A stretch of DNA of 64,000 bases, from assembly GCA_004431415.1 (NCBI GenBank), contig QPMI01000101.1, forward strand, positions 248,001 through 312,000, given 5' to 3'. This document shows, one piece after another, positions 1 to 12,000 of the stretch. Numbering within the stretch: the stretch's first letter is position 1; every line of letters begins with the position of its first letter. The DNA is from Cyanophora paradoxa. Lineage: Eukaryota > Glaucocystophyceae > Cyanophorales > Cyanophoraceae. A model generated the notes under the pieces. That model saw only the letters and a list, made by a program, of their open reading frames with translations, was not told the DNA's origin and made no database searches. A program made the translations under genes and the position numbers.

Positions 1-3000
1 TGGGAGGAGCTCGCGGCGACGTGCCACCGCTTCCTGCGGTGCGCGCCGGCGGACTTCCGGCGGCTGTGGGACTGGACGCCGGCGCTCTCGCTGCTGCGGC
101 ACCGCTCAGCGGCGGTGCGGTGGCACGCGGCGCGCGTGGCGGCGGCGGCGCTGGAGCTGCCGGACGCGGGAGCCCACCGGCTCCTCCTCGAGGCCCTCCC
201 CAACCCCGAGGAGCACGCCGCCGAGCCGCCCCTCTGGCCCGCCCCGCCCCGCGCCGCGCCGGCCCGGCCGGGGCGCCGCTGAGGGGCAGGACGGCAGGGC
301 GGCGGAGCTGGAGGAGCTCGGGTGGAGCGGGCGGCGCCCTTCCTCGACGGCCCCGGCGGCGAGGAGGGCGAGGAGGCGGCGGGCCCGTGGCGGCGCCGGC
401 CCCGGGGGACCCCTCGTCGACGTCGCCGGCATCGCCCTTCCCCGCCGCGTCGCCCCACCCGGCGAGCCCGAGCCGCCCGCCCCGTGCGCCCCGCCCTTCG
501 CTCCGCCCCGCCCCGCCCCTCCGGGCTGCGGCCGCTGACGGCGGCGCAGGGCGGGGCCGTTCGTGCAGACGGGGACGGCGGTGCGGAACATGCGGGGCCT
601 GGCGCTGGCGTACGCGCAGGGCGGGGCGGTGCTGCTGGAGGGGCCCCCGGGCTGCGGCAAGACGCGCCTCGTCGAGGAGTTCGCCCGCCTCGTCGGCCAC
701 CGCTCCGGCCCGCCCGCCCGCCCCCTCCGCCCGCTCGGGCGGGGCAGCTGACGGGGGCGGGGGCAGGGCTGACGACGGTGCACCTGGACGACCAGATGGA
801 CAGCAAGCTCCTCACGGGGACGTACGTCTCCACGGACGTCCCCGGCGAGTTCCGCTGGCAGCCCGGCGTCCTCACCCAGGTCCCCCCGCCCCACCCCGCC
901 CCGCCCCGCCCCGCCCCGCTTTGCCCCGCTGAGGCGCGGGGCAGGCGGTGCGGGAGGGCCGCTGGCTTGTCTTCGAGGACATCGAGCTGGCGCCCTTCGA
1001 GGTCGTCGCCGCCCTCGCGCCCCTCCTCGAGACCCGCACCCTCCTCCTCCCCGCCCGCGCCGAGTCCATCCCCGCCCACCACGCCTTCCGCCTCTTCGCC
1101 ACCCGCTCCACGCACCCCGCCCCCGAGCCCCACCCCGCCGCCCCGGAGGGCCCCGCCCCGCCCCGCCCCGCCCTGCACGGCCACGGGGGCCACCACGGGC
1201 ACGGGCAGGGGGCGGGGCAGAATGCGGCGCTGCTGGAGAACCTTTGGTCGGCGGTGCGGGTGGAGGCGCTGCCGCCGGACGAGCTGGGCGAGGTGGTGGC
1301 GACGGCGCACCCGCCCCTGGCGCCCCTCGTGCCCCGCCTCCTCGACACCTACGCCGCCCTCTGCCTCCGCCCCGCCGCCGCCGGCCTGCCCCGCCGCTGG
1401 ACGGCCCGCGACTTCCTGCGCGCCTGCCGCCGCCTCGCGAGCTTCTCGCGGGGCCTGCCGGTGGGCCCGAGCGGCCTCCTGACGAACGCGCTGCGGGAGG
1501 ACGTCTTCGCGGAGCTCTACGACGTCTTCGGGAGCCCGCTGGCTGACCCCGCGCACCAGGCCGCCCTCGCCGACGCGCTCCGCCGCGCCTGGGAGCTCGA
1601 CCCCGCCCGCGTCGAGCACTACGCCGCCGCCCACCGCCCCGCCCTCGAGGCCGCCCCCGGCTCCCTCACCGTCGGCCGCGTGACCCTCCCCGTCGCCCCG
1701 GGGGACCGCCCCAGGCCGGCCGACTCGTACGCCCACACGCGCCTCGCGCTGCGCCTCATGGAGCGCGTCGCGGTGCGCGGGGCCCTCGCGCTGCTTCCCT
1801 CGCGGGTGGCTGAGGGGGCGCAGGCGTGCGTGGCGATGAACGAGCCGGTGCTGCTGGTGGGGGAGACGGGGACGGGGAAGACGAGCGCGGCGCAGGCGCT
1901 GGCGGGGGCCCTGGGGCGCCGCCTCGTCGTCCTCAACCTCAACCAGCAGAGCGACGCCGAGGACCTCCTCGGTGCCCGCCCCGCCCCCCGCCCCCGCCCC
2001 CGCCCCGCCCCCGCTGAGCGCGAGGGGGCGGGGCAGGGGGCTTCCGGCCGGTGGACGCGGCGGTGCTGGCGCACCCGCTGCTGCAGCAGTTCGACGCGCT
2101 CTTCCCGCGCACCTTCTCGCGCAAGGCCAACGCCAAGTTCATCGAGGCCGTCCGCGCCCGCTTCGCCCGCCGCGACTGGCGCGCCCTCCTCTCCGCCTTC
2201 CGCTCCGCCCTCCAGATGGCCGACCGCCGCGCCGCCGAGGGCGAGCCCGGCGCCGCCCCCGGCGCCGAGCCGCCCAAGCCGGCCCTGGCCCCCGCCCTCC
2301 GGGCCGACTGGCGGGCCTTCGCGGAGGGGGTGGCGAAGCTGGAGCGGCAGCTGGGGGCCGGGGGCGCCGAGGGCCGCGCCCTCGCCTTCAGCTTCGTCGA
2401 GGGGGCGCTGGTGCGGGCCGTGCGCGCCGGCGACTGGCTCCTGCTCGACGAGATCAACCTGGCGTCGGCGGAGACGCTGCAGCGCATCGCGGGGCTGCTG
2501 GACGGGCGCTCGATCGCGCTGACGGAGAAGGGGGAGGCGGAGGAGGTCGAGCGCCACCCCGAGTTCCGCCTCGTCGCCTGCATGAACCCGCCCACGGACG
2601 CCGGCAAGAAGGACCTGCCCCCGCAGCTCAAGGCCCGCTTCTCCGAGATCTACGTCCCCGAGCTCGAGGACCCCGCCGACCTCGGTCCGCCCCGCCCCCG
2701 CGCCCCCGCCGCCCCCGCCGCCGCCGACGCGTGGGGGCAGCGCTAGTGGTGCGGCAGCACATGCGGGGGGTGGCGAACGCGCCGGCCGACGACATCGTCG
2801 CCTTCTACCTCGAGGCCCGGGTGCGCGCCCCCGCCGGCCCGCCCCCCCGCGCCGTGGCGCCGGCCTCACGCCGCCCGCAGAAGGAGGCGCGGGCGAGCCT
2901 GGTGGACGGGGCGAACCAGCGGCCGCAGTACAGCCTGCGGACGCTGTCGCGGGGGGTGGACTACGCGCGGGCGATCGCGCCGGTGTACGGCCTGCAGCGG

Positions 3001-6000
3001 GCCCTCTACGAGGGCTTCCACATGACCTTCGTGACCCAGCTGCAGCGCGCCTGCCGCCCCGCCGTCGAGGCCCTCCTCCTCTCCCGCCTCCTCCGCGGCG
3101 CCGCGCCCCTCGCCTCCCTCCTCCGCGCCCCGCCGGCCCCCCCCGAGGAGGCCGCCGCCCGCTTCGAGCTCGTCGAGCAGTTCTACCTGCCGCGCGGGCC
3201 GCACGCCTGCGAGCCGATGGGGGAGGCCGAGTACGTCCTCACGCCCTCGATCCGCGCGAACCTGCGCTCGGTGGCGCGGGTGCTGCTGGCGCGGCGGTAC
3301 CCCGTGCTGCTGCAGGGCCCGACGTCGGCGGGGAAGACGTCGATGATCGAGTGGCTGGCGCGGCGCACGGGCCACCGCTTCGTGCGGGTGAACAACCACG
3401 AGCACACGGACGTGCACGAGTACCTGGGGCAGTACGTCTCCACCGCGGACGGGCGCCTGGTCTTCCAGGAGGGCGTCCTCGTCCGCGCCGTCCGCGAGGG
3501 CCACTGGATCCTCCTCGACGAGCTGAACCTCGCCCCCTCCGAGGTCCCGCCCCCCGCCCACCCGCCTTTCTCTCGGCCCCCTCTGACGGGGCGGGTGGGG
3601 GCAGGTGCTGGAGGCGCTGAACCGGCTGCTGGACGACAACCGCGAGCTCTTCATCCCCGAGACGCAGGCGAGCCCGCCCCGCCCCGCCCGGCCCCGCTGT
3701 GAGGTGCCGGGGCCCGCTGACGCGCGGGGCGGGTGCAGGAGGTCGTGCGGCCGCACCCGCACTTCGCGCTCTTCGCGACGCAGAACCCGCCGGGGCTCTA
3801 CGGCGGCCGCAAGGTCCTCTCCCGCGCCTTCCGCAACCGCTTCCTCGAGGTCCACGTCGACGAGGTCCGTACCCCCGGCCCGCCTGAATCTGAGCTCGAG
3901 CCTGTCTGAGGCCCCCGCAGATCCCGGACACGGAGCTGGAGACGATCGTGTCGAAGCGCTGCGCGGTGGCGCCGTCGCACGCGGCCCGCCTCATCGCCGT
4001 CATGCGGGACCTCCAGGCCCGCCCCCGCCCCGCCCCCGCCGGCCCCCGCCCGCCTCGCCTCCCGCCGACTCTCTCGCGCAGCGGACGCGGGCGCAGTCGC
4101 GGCTCTTCGCGGGGAAGGAGGGGTTCATCACGCCGCGCGACCTCTTCCGCTGGGCCTCCCGCGGGGCCCTCTCCTACGCCGAGCTCGCCGAGGAGGGCTA
4201 CGCCGTCCTTGCCGAGCGCCTCCGCCGCGACGAGGAGAAGGAGACCGTCCGCCGCGCCCTCGAGAAGCACCTTAAGGCCCCCGTCGACGTCCCCGCCCTC
4301 TACTCCAACGCCCGCAACCCCGTCCGGCCCTCCCCTCTCCAACCCCGCTCGCCTGCGGCCTAACGGGGCGCGGGGGCAGGACCTGGTGGAGGGGGAGCGG
4401 CTGCTGCGGGAAGGGGCGTTCGGGCGGGTGGTGTGGACGGCGGCGATGCGGCGCATGTTCGTGCTCGTGGGGCGCGGCCTGAAGCGCTCGGAGCCGGTGC
4501 TGCTCGTCGGGGAGACGGGGACGGGGAAGACGACCGTGTGCCAGATGCACGCCGCCGTGCGCGGCCAGAAGCTCGTCATCGTCAACTGCCACCAGGGCAC
4601 CGAGACCGCCGACCTCATCGGCGGCTTCCGGCCCGTGCGGGGGCGCGACCTCGTGCGGGCGCAGCTGCTGGAGCGCGCCGCGGAGCTGCTGCGGGCCTGC
4701 GGCGAGGAGGGCCCCGCCCTGGAGTCCCCCGAGGTGGCGGCCGAGCGCTGCGAGGCGGCGTGCGCGCGGGCCGCCGACGCGGGGCGCGACTCGGAGGAGC
4801 TGCGGCGGCTGCGGGCGGAGGTGGAGGAGCTGCAGGGGCGCTACCGGGCGCTCTTCCGGTGGTACGACGGGCCGCTGGTGGAGGCGATGCGGGGCGGGCA
4901 CATCCTCCTCCTCGACGAGATCTCCCTCGCCGACGACTCGGTCCTCGAGCGCGTCAACTCCGTCCTCGAGCCGGCCCGCCTCCTCGTCCTCGCGGAGAAG
5001 GGCGCGGGGGCCGACGGGGAGGGCGGGGCGGCGGGGGCGGCGGGGGCCGAGGAGATCGTCGCCCACGCCGACTTCCGCGTGGTGGCGACGATGAACCCCG
5101 GCGGCGACTACGGCAAGAAGGAGCTCTCTCCCGCCCTCCGCAACCGGCGCGCGCCCCCCCGCCCCACCCCTGACCCCCGCCCCCGGGCCCTCTGACGGGC
5201 GGGGCGGCAGGTTCACGGAGATCTGGGTGCCCTCGGTGGGGGACGCGGCCGACCTCGAGCGCATCCTCTCCGAGTCGCTCCCCGAGCGCCTCCGCGACTA
5301 CGCCGCCCCGCTCCTCCGCTTCGTCGCCTGGTTCAGCGAGCACCACGCCCACGCCGTCCAGGGCGCCGCCGGCGGCAGCGGGCGGCAGCGGGGCGGCTCG
5401 GCGCTCTCGCTGCGGGACCTGCTGGCGTGGGCCCAGTTCATGGCGGGGGCGAGCCCGCCGCTGGCGCCCCACGAGGCCTTCCTCCACGGGGCCGCCCTGA
5501 CGCTCCTCGACGGCCTCGGGCTGGGGACGGGCCTCTCGGAGCGGGCGGCGCGGCACGTGCGCGCCGCCTGCCTCGCCGAGCTCCTCGCCCTCCTCCCGGA
5601 GGCCGCCCGCGCCGCCGTCACCCCCGAGGAGCGCCGCCGCTGGCTCCCCGCCCCGGAGGCGCCCCCCGAGGACCCCATGGAGCTCGACGGCCCCGCGCCG
5701 CCCGCCCCGGCGGAGCAGGCGGTGGCGGCGTGCAGCGGGGACGGGCGCTTCGGCGTCAACCCGTTCTTCATCGAGCGGGGCCCGCTGCCGCCGCCGGCGG
5801 GGGCCGCCTTCGCGCTGGGGGCCCCCACGACGGCCCGCAACGTGCTGCGCCTGCTGCGCGCCGTGCAGCTGAAGAAGCCGGTGCTGCTGGAGGGGAGCCC
5901 CGGGGTGGGCAAGACGAGCCTCGTGTCGGCGATCGGGGCGGCGGCGGGGCGCCGCGTCGTCCGCATCAACCTCTCCGAGCAGACCGACATGATGGACCTC

Positions 6001-9000
6001 CTCGGTGCGCGGGGACCCCGCCCTCCGCCCGCCCCTCGCCTCCCCAGCCGACGCCGCGGCGGGCGGGCGGGGCGCAGGGTCGGACCTGCCGGTGGAGGGC
6101 GGCAAGGGGGGCGAGTTCGTGTGGAAGGACGGCGTCTTCCTCCAGGCCCTCAAGGTGACCCCCGGGAGGGCGCCCGCCGGCGGGGGCGGCCCTCGGCTGA
6201 CGGGGGCGGGGCAGGCGGGGGACTGGGTGCTGCTGGACGAGCTGAACCTCGCCTCGCAGTCGGTGCTCGAGGGCCTCAACGCGGTCCTCGACCACCGCGC
6301 CGAGGTCTTCGTCCCCGAGCTCGGCCGCGCCTTCGCCTGCCCGCCCTCCTTCCGCATCTTCGCCTGCCAGAACCCCGTCGCCCAGGGGGGCGGCCGCAAG
6401 GGCCTCCCCCGCTCCTTCCTCAACCGCTTCTCCAAGGTCCCCCCCTCCCCTCCCCTCCCCTTCCCCCCCCCTTCCTTCCGGCCGCTCAGGGCGGCGCGCG
6501 CGCAGGTGTACGTGGAGGCGCTGGAGGAGGCGGACCTGCGCTTCATCTGCGGGAGCGTGTACCCCGCGCTGGACGCCGGGGACCTGGCCCGCATGATCGA
6601 GTACGGGGCGCGGCTGCAGCACGAGACGGGCCCCGGGCGGGCCTTCGGGCGGCTCGGGGCCCCCTGGGACTTCAACCTGCGGGACATGTTCCGCTGGTGC
6701 GACCTGCTGGCCCGCCACCCGGGCTCCCGCCCCGAGGACTTCGCCGACCTCGCCTACGCCAAGCGGCTGCGCACCCCCGAGGACCGCGCCGCCGCCGCCG
6801 CCCTCTTCGCCGCCGTCTTCGGGCGCCCGCCCCGCGTCGAGCCCCGCCCCCCCTTCCGCGTCACCCCCGACGAGCTCCGCGTCGGCTCGGCCGCCCTCTC
6901 GCGCTCGCGCTGGCGGCCCCTCGCGGGGGACGGGGCCCCGCCCCGGGCGCCCCCGCTGCTGCTGGGGAGCGCGCTGGGGCCGCTGGAGGCGCTGGGGCAC
7001 TGCGTGGAGATGGGCTGGCTCGCCATCCTCGTGGGCCCCCCGGCCTCGGGGAAGACGTCGCTGGTGCGGCTGCTGGCGGCCCTCGCGGGGGCGCCCCTGC
7101 GGGAGATGGCGGTGACGTCGGCGTCGGACACGTCGGACCTGCTCGGCTGCTTCGAGCAGCTCGACCTCGCCCGCCACGCCGCCCGCCTCGTCCGCCGCCT
7201 CCTCGCCCTCGTCGCCGCCGCCTGCGCCGCCCTCCTCCCGCCCCCGCCCCCTCCCCGCGCCCCCGCCCCCGGCCCCGGCCCGCCTCGAGGCGGCCCAGCG
7301 GCTCCAGGCGCAGGCGGCGCGCCTCCGCTCGCGCAACCACTTCTGCGGCAGCCCGACCGACGCGTGCGCCGCCCCCGCGCTCTGCACCTCGGATCTTCCT
7401 GAGCCTCGCGCAGGGAGGACGGGGAGCAGTGGGACCTGATCGCGCAGCTGCTCGCCGGCGTCGCCTCGGCGGCCGCCGCCCTCGCCGCCCCCGACGAGGC
7501 CGAGCGCCTGGCCGCGGCGGCCCGCGAGCTCGGCGAGGAGGCGGGGCGGGTGCGGCGGATGTGCGGGGCGGGGGCGACGGGGAGCTTCGAGTGGATGGAC
7601 GGGACGCTGGTGGAGGCGATGGAGCGGGGCGAGTGGCTCCTGGTGGAGGGGGCGAACCTCTGCCAGGCCACCGTCCTGGACCGCCTCAACCCGCTCCTCG
7701 AGCCCGGCGGCACCCTGGCGCTCAACGAGCGGGGGCTCGTGGAGGGGCGCGTCAAGGTCGTCGCCCCGCACCCCAACTTTCGCCTCTTCTTCACCGTGGA
7801 CCCCCGCCACGGGGAGATCTCCCGCGCCATGCGCAACCGCGGCGTCGAGCTCGCCCTCGACCCCCTCCCCTGCGCCGGGCCCGACGCCCACGCCCTCCTC
7901 GCCGCCCGCGGCCTCCCCGGCGAGGACCTCGCCGCCGCCTTCTGCGCCGTCCACGCCGCCCTCTCCGCCGGCCCCGCGGGGGGCCCGCGCCGCGAGCCGC
8001 GCTTCAACCTGCGGCACCTGCTCCGCTGGGGCGCCCTCGCCGCCGAGCAGGCCCGGCGCGGCCTCCCCTGGCGCCCCGCCGCCGCCGCCGCCCTCGCGCA
8101 GGCCTACGCCCTCGCCCCCTCGGAGCCCGCCGCCGCCGCCGCCCTCGACGCGCACCTGCCGGCCTCCTTCTGGCGCGCCCCGCTGCCCCGGGGCCGGCGG
8201 CCCGCTGCGCGCCCTGGCGCTCCCCGAGGGGCCCCCGGGGAGCTGCTCGGCCCCGGCCTGTGGCCCCGAGAGGCCGCCGAGGCGGGGCACTACGTGGCGG
8301 CCTCGCTGCCGGCCACCGTGCGCCGCGACGCCGCCCTCCCCGCCGCCCTCGCCCGCCTCTGCGCCCCCGCGGGGGCCGCCCGCCCGCCCGCCCTCCTCCT
8401 CCTCCCGCCCAGCCCCGGCGAGGCGGGGGCGGCGGGGCGGCCGCTGGCGCCGCGCGTGGGGGCGCTGGTGGCGCACGCGGCGCGGCTGCTCGCGGAGGGG
8501 GCGACCCCCGCCGACTGGGCCTGGCGCCTCTCCGCCGCCTCCTCCCTCGCCGCCGCCGCAGCCGCCGCCCCGGGCCCCGCCGCCCCGCCCGCCGCCCGCG
8601 CCCTTCAGCGCGCCTCGGCCCTCCTCCGCGCCCTCTTCGGCGACCCGGCCGCCTCGGCCGCCTCTCCGGCCCTCGCCGCCGCGGCGCGGGCGCTGGCGGA
8701 GGCGCCGGGGTCGCTGGTGGAGGGGACGGCGCCGCGGGGCGCGGGGCTGCTGGTGGGGCGCCTGCTGCAGCGCGAGGCGGAGCGGCAGCTCTACGAGGAC
8801 GAGGCGGCCACCGGCGAGCGCGCCGTCACCTCGGGGCGCGCCCCGCCGGCCGGCCAGGCCCGCTGGCTCGCCTCCCGCCCCGCCCAGGCGCCCCGCCTCG
8901 CGCCGGCGCCGGGCTCGGGGCGCTGCCGCCGGGCGCCCTCGCCGCCCTCGACCCGCTGCTCGCCGCCACCGAGCGCCTCTGCTTCGCCCTCCTCGACGCC

Positions 9001-12000
9001 GCCGCGGCGCCCGGGGGCGGCGGGGAGGAGGCGGAGGGGCGCTGCGGGCGGCCGGGGAGCTGGCGGAGGCGCGGGACGCGCTCTGGGCGGCCACCGCTGG
9101 GGCCCCCGCGCGCGACTTCGAGCCCGAGGCCTTCTGGCTCGCCTGGCGCCGCCTCCGGCGCGCCCTCGCCCGCTGCCCCCGCGCCCCCGACGCCGAGGCC
9201 GCCGCCGCCGCCCTCGAGCACGCCGCCGGGGCCGGGGCCGGGGGGCGTCTGCCGGCCGGCGGGGCGCTGCTGAAGCGGGGCGGGCGGCCGCGGGTGCCGC
9301 GGTCGGCGGAGGCGGCGGCGCTGGAGGCGGAGCTGCACGCGCTCGCCGCCGCCCTCGACGTCGACTGGCGCCTCCTCCGCGAGCGCGCCTCCGCCGAGGC
9401 CGCCGCCGCCGCCGCCGACCCGCCCGCCCACCGGCGCCGCCGCCGCCGGCCCGGGGCGGAGGCGTGGGCCGGCCTGGTGCCGGAGGAGCACCCGGCGCTG
9501 GCGGCGGACGAGGAGGTCCGCGCCACCCTCGTCGACGCCCTCTGCTCCCTCGCCTGGGCCGCCCTCCGCCCCGCCGCCGCCCCCGACGCCGCCGCCCTCC
9601 TCGCCGCCCTCGCTGCCGCCCCCGCGGCGCTGCGGGAGCGGATGCAGCGGCTCGGGGCGGAGCGGGAGCAGCGGCGGCAGCGGGGCGCCCTCACCTTCCG
9701 CCTCGGGACCGGCGAGGATGGCGCCATGGACGGGGCCCCCGACGGGGCCGGCGCCCCGCGGGGCGAGCTCACGGTCTCCCTCGGCGCCGACGCCGACGCG
9801 CGGGAGGCGGCGCGCGCCGTCGCGCCGGCCGCCGACGCCGCGGCGGCCGCCGCCGAGCTGCGCCTCCTCGCCGACCTGGCCGCCGCGGGGGCCCTCGCGG
9901 AGGGCCCCGCCGAGCTGCCCCCGGCCCTCCTCGCCCGCTGCGGGCCGCGCTCGAGTCGCTGCGCGAGCGCGCGGCGGCCGCCGGCGCCTACGCGCCCCTC
10001 GACGCCGTCCCCTACCAGCAGCTCCTCTGGGCCGCAGGCGGCCGCGGGGGCGAGGGCGGGGCGGGCGGGGCGCTGGCGGACGCGCTGCACGAGGCGCTCT
10101 TCCGCTTCCACGGGCGCCTCTGGGCCGGCGCCGCCGACCTCGCCGCCCTCCCCCTCGCCCCGGCCCCCGCCCCGGGGGCCGCCCCGCCGGGCCCCGGCGA
10201 GGTCGCGACGGGGCCGCTCCGGCTGGGCGACGCGGTGCGCTCGGCGGTGGCGGCGGCGCTGCTCTGCGACTGGACCGAGGTGCCGCTGCGGGAGCGGCGG
10301 CCCCGCATGGCGAAGCTCCGCCTCCTCGCCCGCCTCGTCCTCGCGGGCGCCCGGGGCCGGCCCCGGCGACCCCGCTGCCCCGCGCCGACCGCGCCCTCGC
10401 CGCCGCCTCCCTCCTGCGCGCCCTCGCCGCCCACCGCCGCTCCTTCGCGGACGCCCCCGGGGCGCTCGTGGCGGCGGCGGCGGCGCTGCTGGGCGGGGAG
10501 CGGGGCCGTTGGGCCGAGGCGCGGTTCCAGCTGCGCGGCGTCGCCGACGCGCGGCTCGCGGCGGCGCTCGAGGAGCTGCTGCTCCCCGCGGGGGACGCCC
10601 TCGTCCACTCCGAGGAGCCCGAGCTCGGGCGCGCCGGCCTCGCCTCGCTCGCCCGCGGCCGCGCCTGGGCGCTCCTCGGCCTCGGCAAGCTCCGCCTGCT
10701 CGTCGGGCCGGCCGCCTCGGACCCCGCGGCGCGCTACGCGGCCAAGGCGGCCGCGCTGCAGCGGCGGGTGGAGGACCTGTCCGCCGAGATCGACGTGCGG
10801 CGGGCGGCCGAGGGCTACGCGACGGGGCGCGCCTCGAACGCCCGGATCGCCGCCCTCGAGGCGGAGCGCGCCGGCCTCCTCGAGCGCCTCGCGGCCGCGT
10901 CCGAGAAGGTCGTGGCACGGCCGCCCGTGCCGCCGGGCCCGAGCTTCGCGGACCTGCACGGCGAGGCGGCGCAGGCGTGCGCGACGCTCTGCGACCCGCC
11001 CCGCGTCCTCGGCCTCCTCTCCGCCCTCGAGGCGGCGCTGCGGGCCGGCGGGCGCGCGGGCGGCGCGGCGGCCGGGGAGGCGCTCAAGCGGGAGGCGGCG
11101 TGGCAGGACACGGCGGCGCGCGTCGTCGAGCGCCTCCAGCGCCGCTTCCGCCCCTTCCGCGACGTCGCGCAGCCCATCGCCCTCGCCATCTACGAGGCCC
11201 GCCCCTTCCCCCCGCTCCGCCCGCGATCGGCGCCCCTCTCACGCGGGCGGCACCGCAGATCAAGCACGGGCTGCGGCTGGCGGCGGGGGAGGTGATGGAG
11301 CAGGCGAGGGCGGCGGGGGCCGACGACGCCGAGGCGCCCCTGCGGCTCTACCGCGGCCTCGTCGCCGTGCCGCTCCCGCAGGAGGGCGCCGGCGGGTGCG
11401 CGCCGCTGCTCGCCTCGGCGCGGGCGCTGCTCTGCGACGAGGCCTGGGGCGCCCTCGAGGCCCTCGCCGCCGCCGCCGGCGAGCGGCCGGCCCCGCTCCA
11501 GGCGGCCCTCCTCCGCGTCGCGCTCTCGCGCCTCTACCTGCACGCCGCCGGCCGCCGCCGCCTCGACTCCGCCGCGCGGGCGCTGCTCGAGGACGTCGCG
11601 GGGGCGGCGTCGGCCTCGTGGCGGCGGGCGCGGGACGCGGCGGCGGAGCGCAAGAAGGCCGAGGAGGCCGCCTTCGAGTACAAGCTCCGCTCCCACCACG
11701 GTGGCCCCGCCCCCGCCCCCGCCCCCGCCCCCGCCCCCGCCCCGTCCCCCAGCGCCCTGCGTCTGACGGCGGGGCGGGGCGGGGGCAGTGGGGACGGACG
11801 AGGAGCGGGAGGCGGCGGAGCGGCGGCGGATGTTCCCCTCGTACGAGCGCGACTTCGCGGACCTGCCGGGCGCCGCCGACCTCGCCGGCGCCCCCGCCGA
11901 CTTCGCCAAGCCCGACGCCCTCCCCGCCGCCCCCGCCGAGGAGGAGGCGGAGGAGGAGGGGGAGGGGGCGCTGGAGGAGGAGAGCGTGTGGCGGGGCGAG

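Noticed and set aside
5966-10918. 1650-codon minus-strand open frame
   Set aside because: Same antisense artefact; no domain motif and no introns where the plus strand clearly has them.
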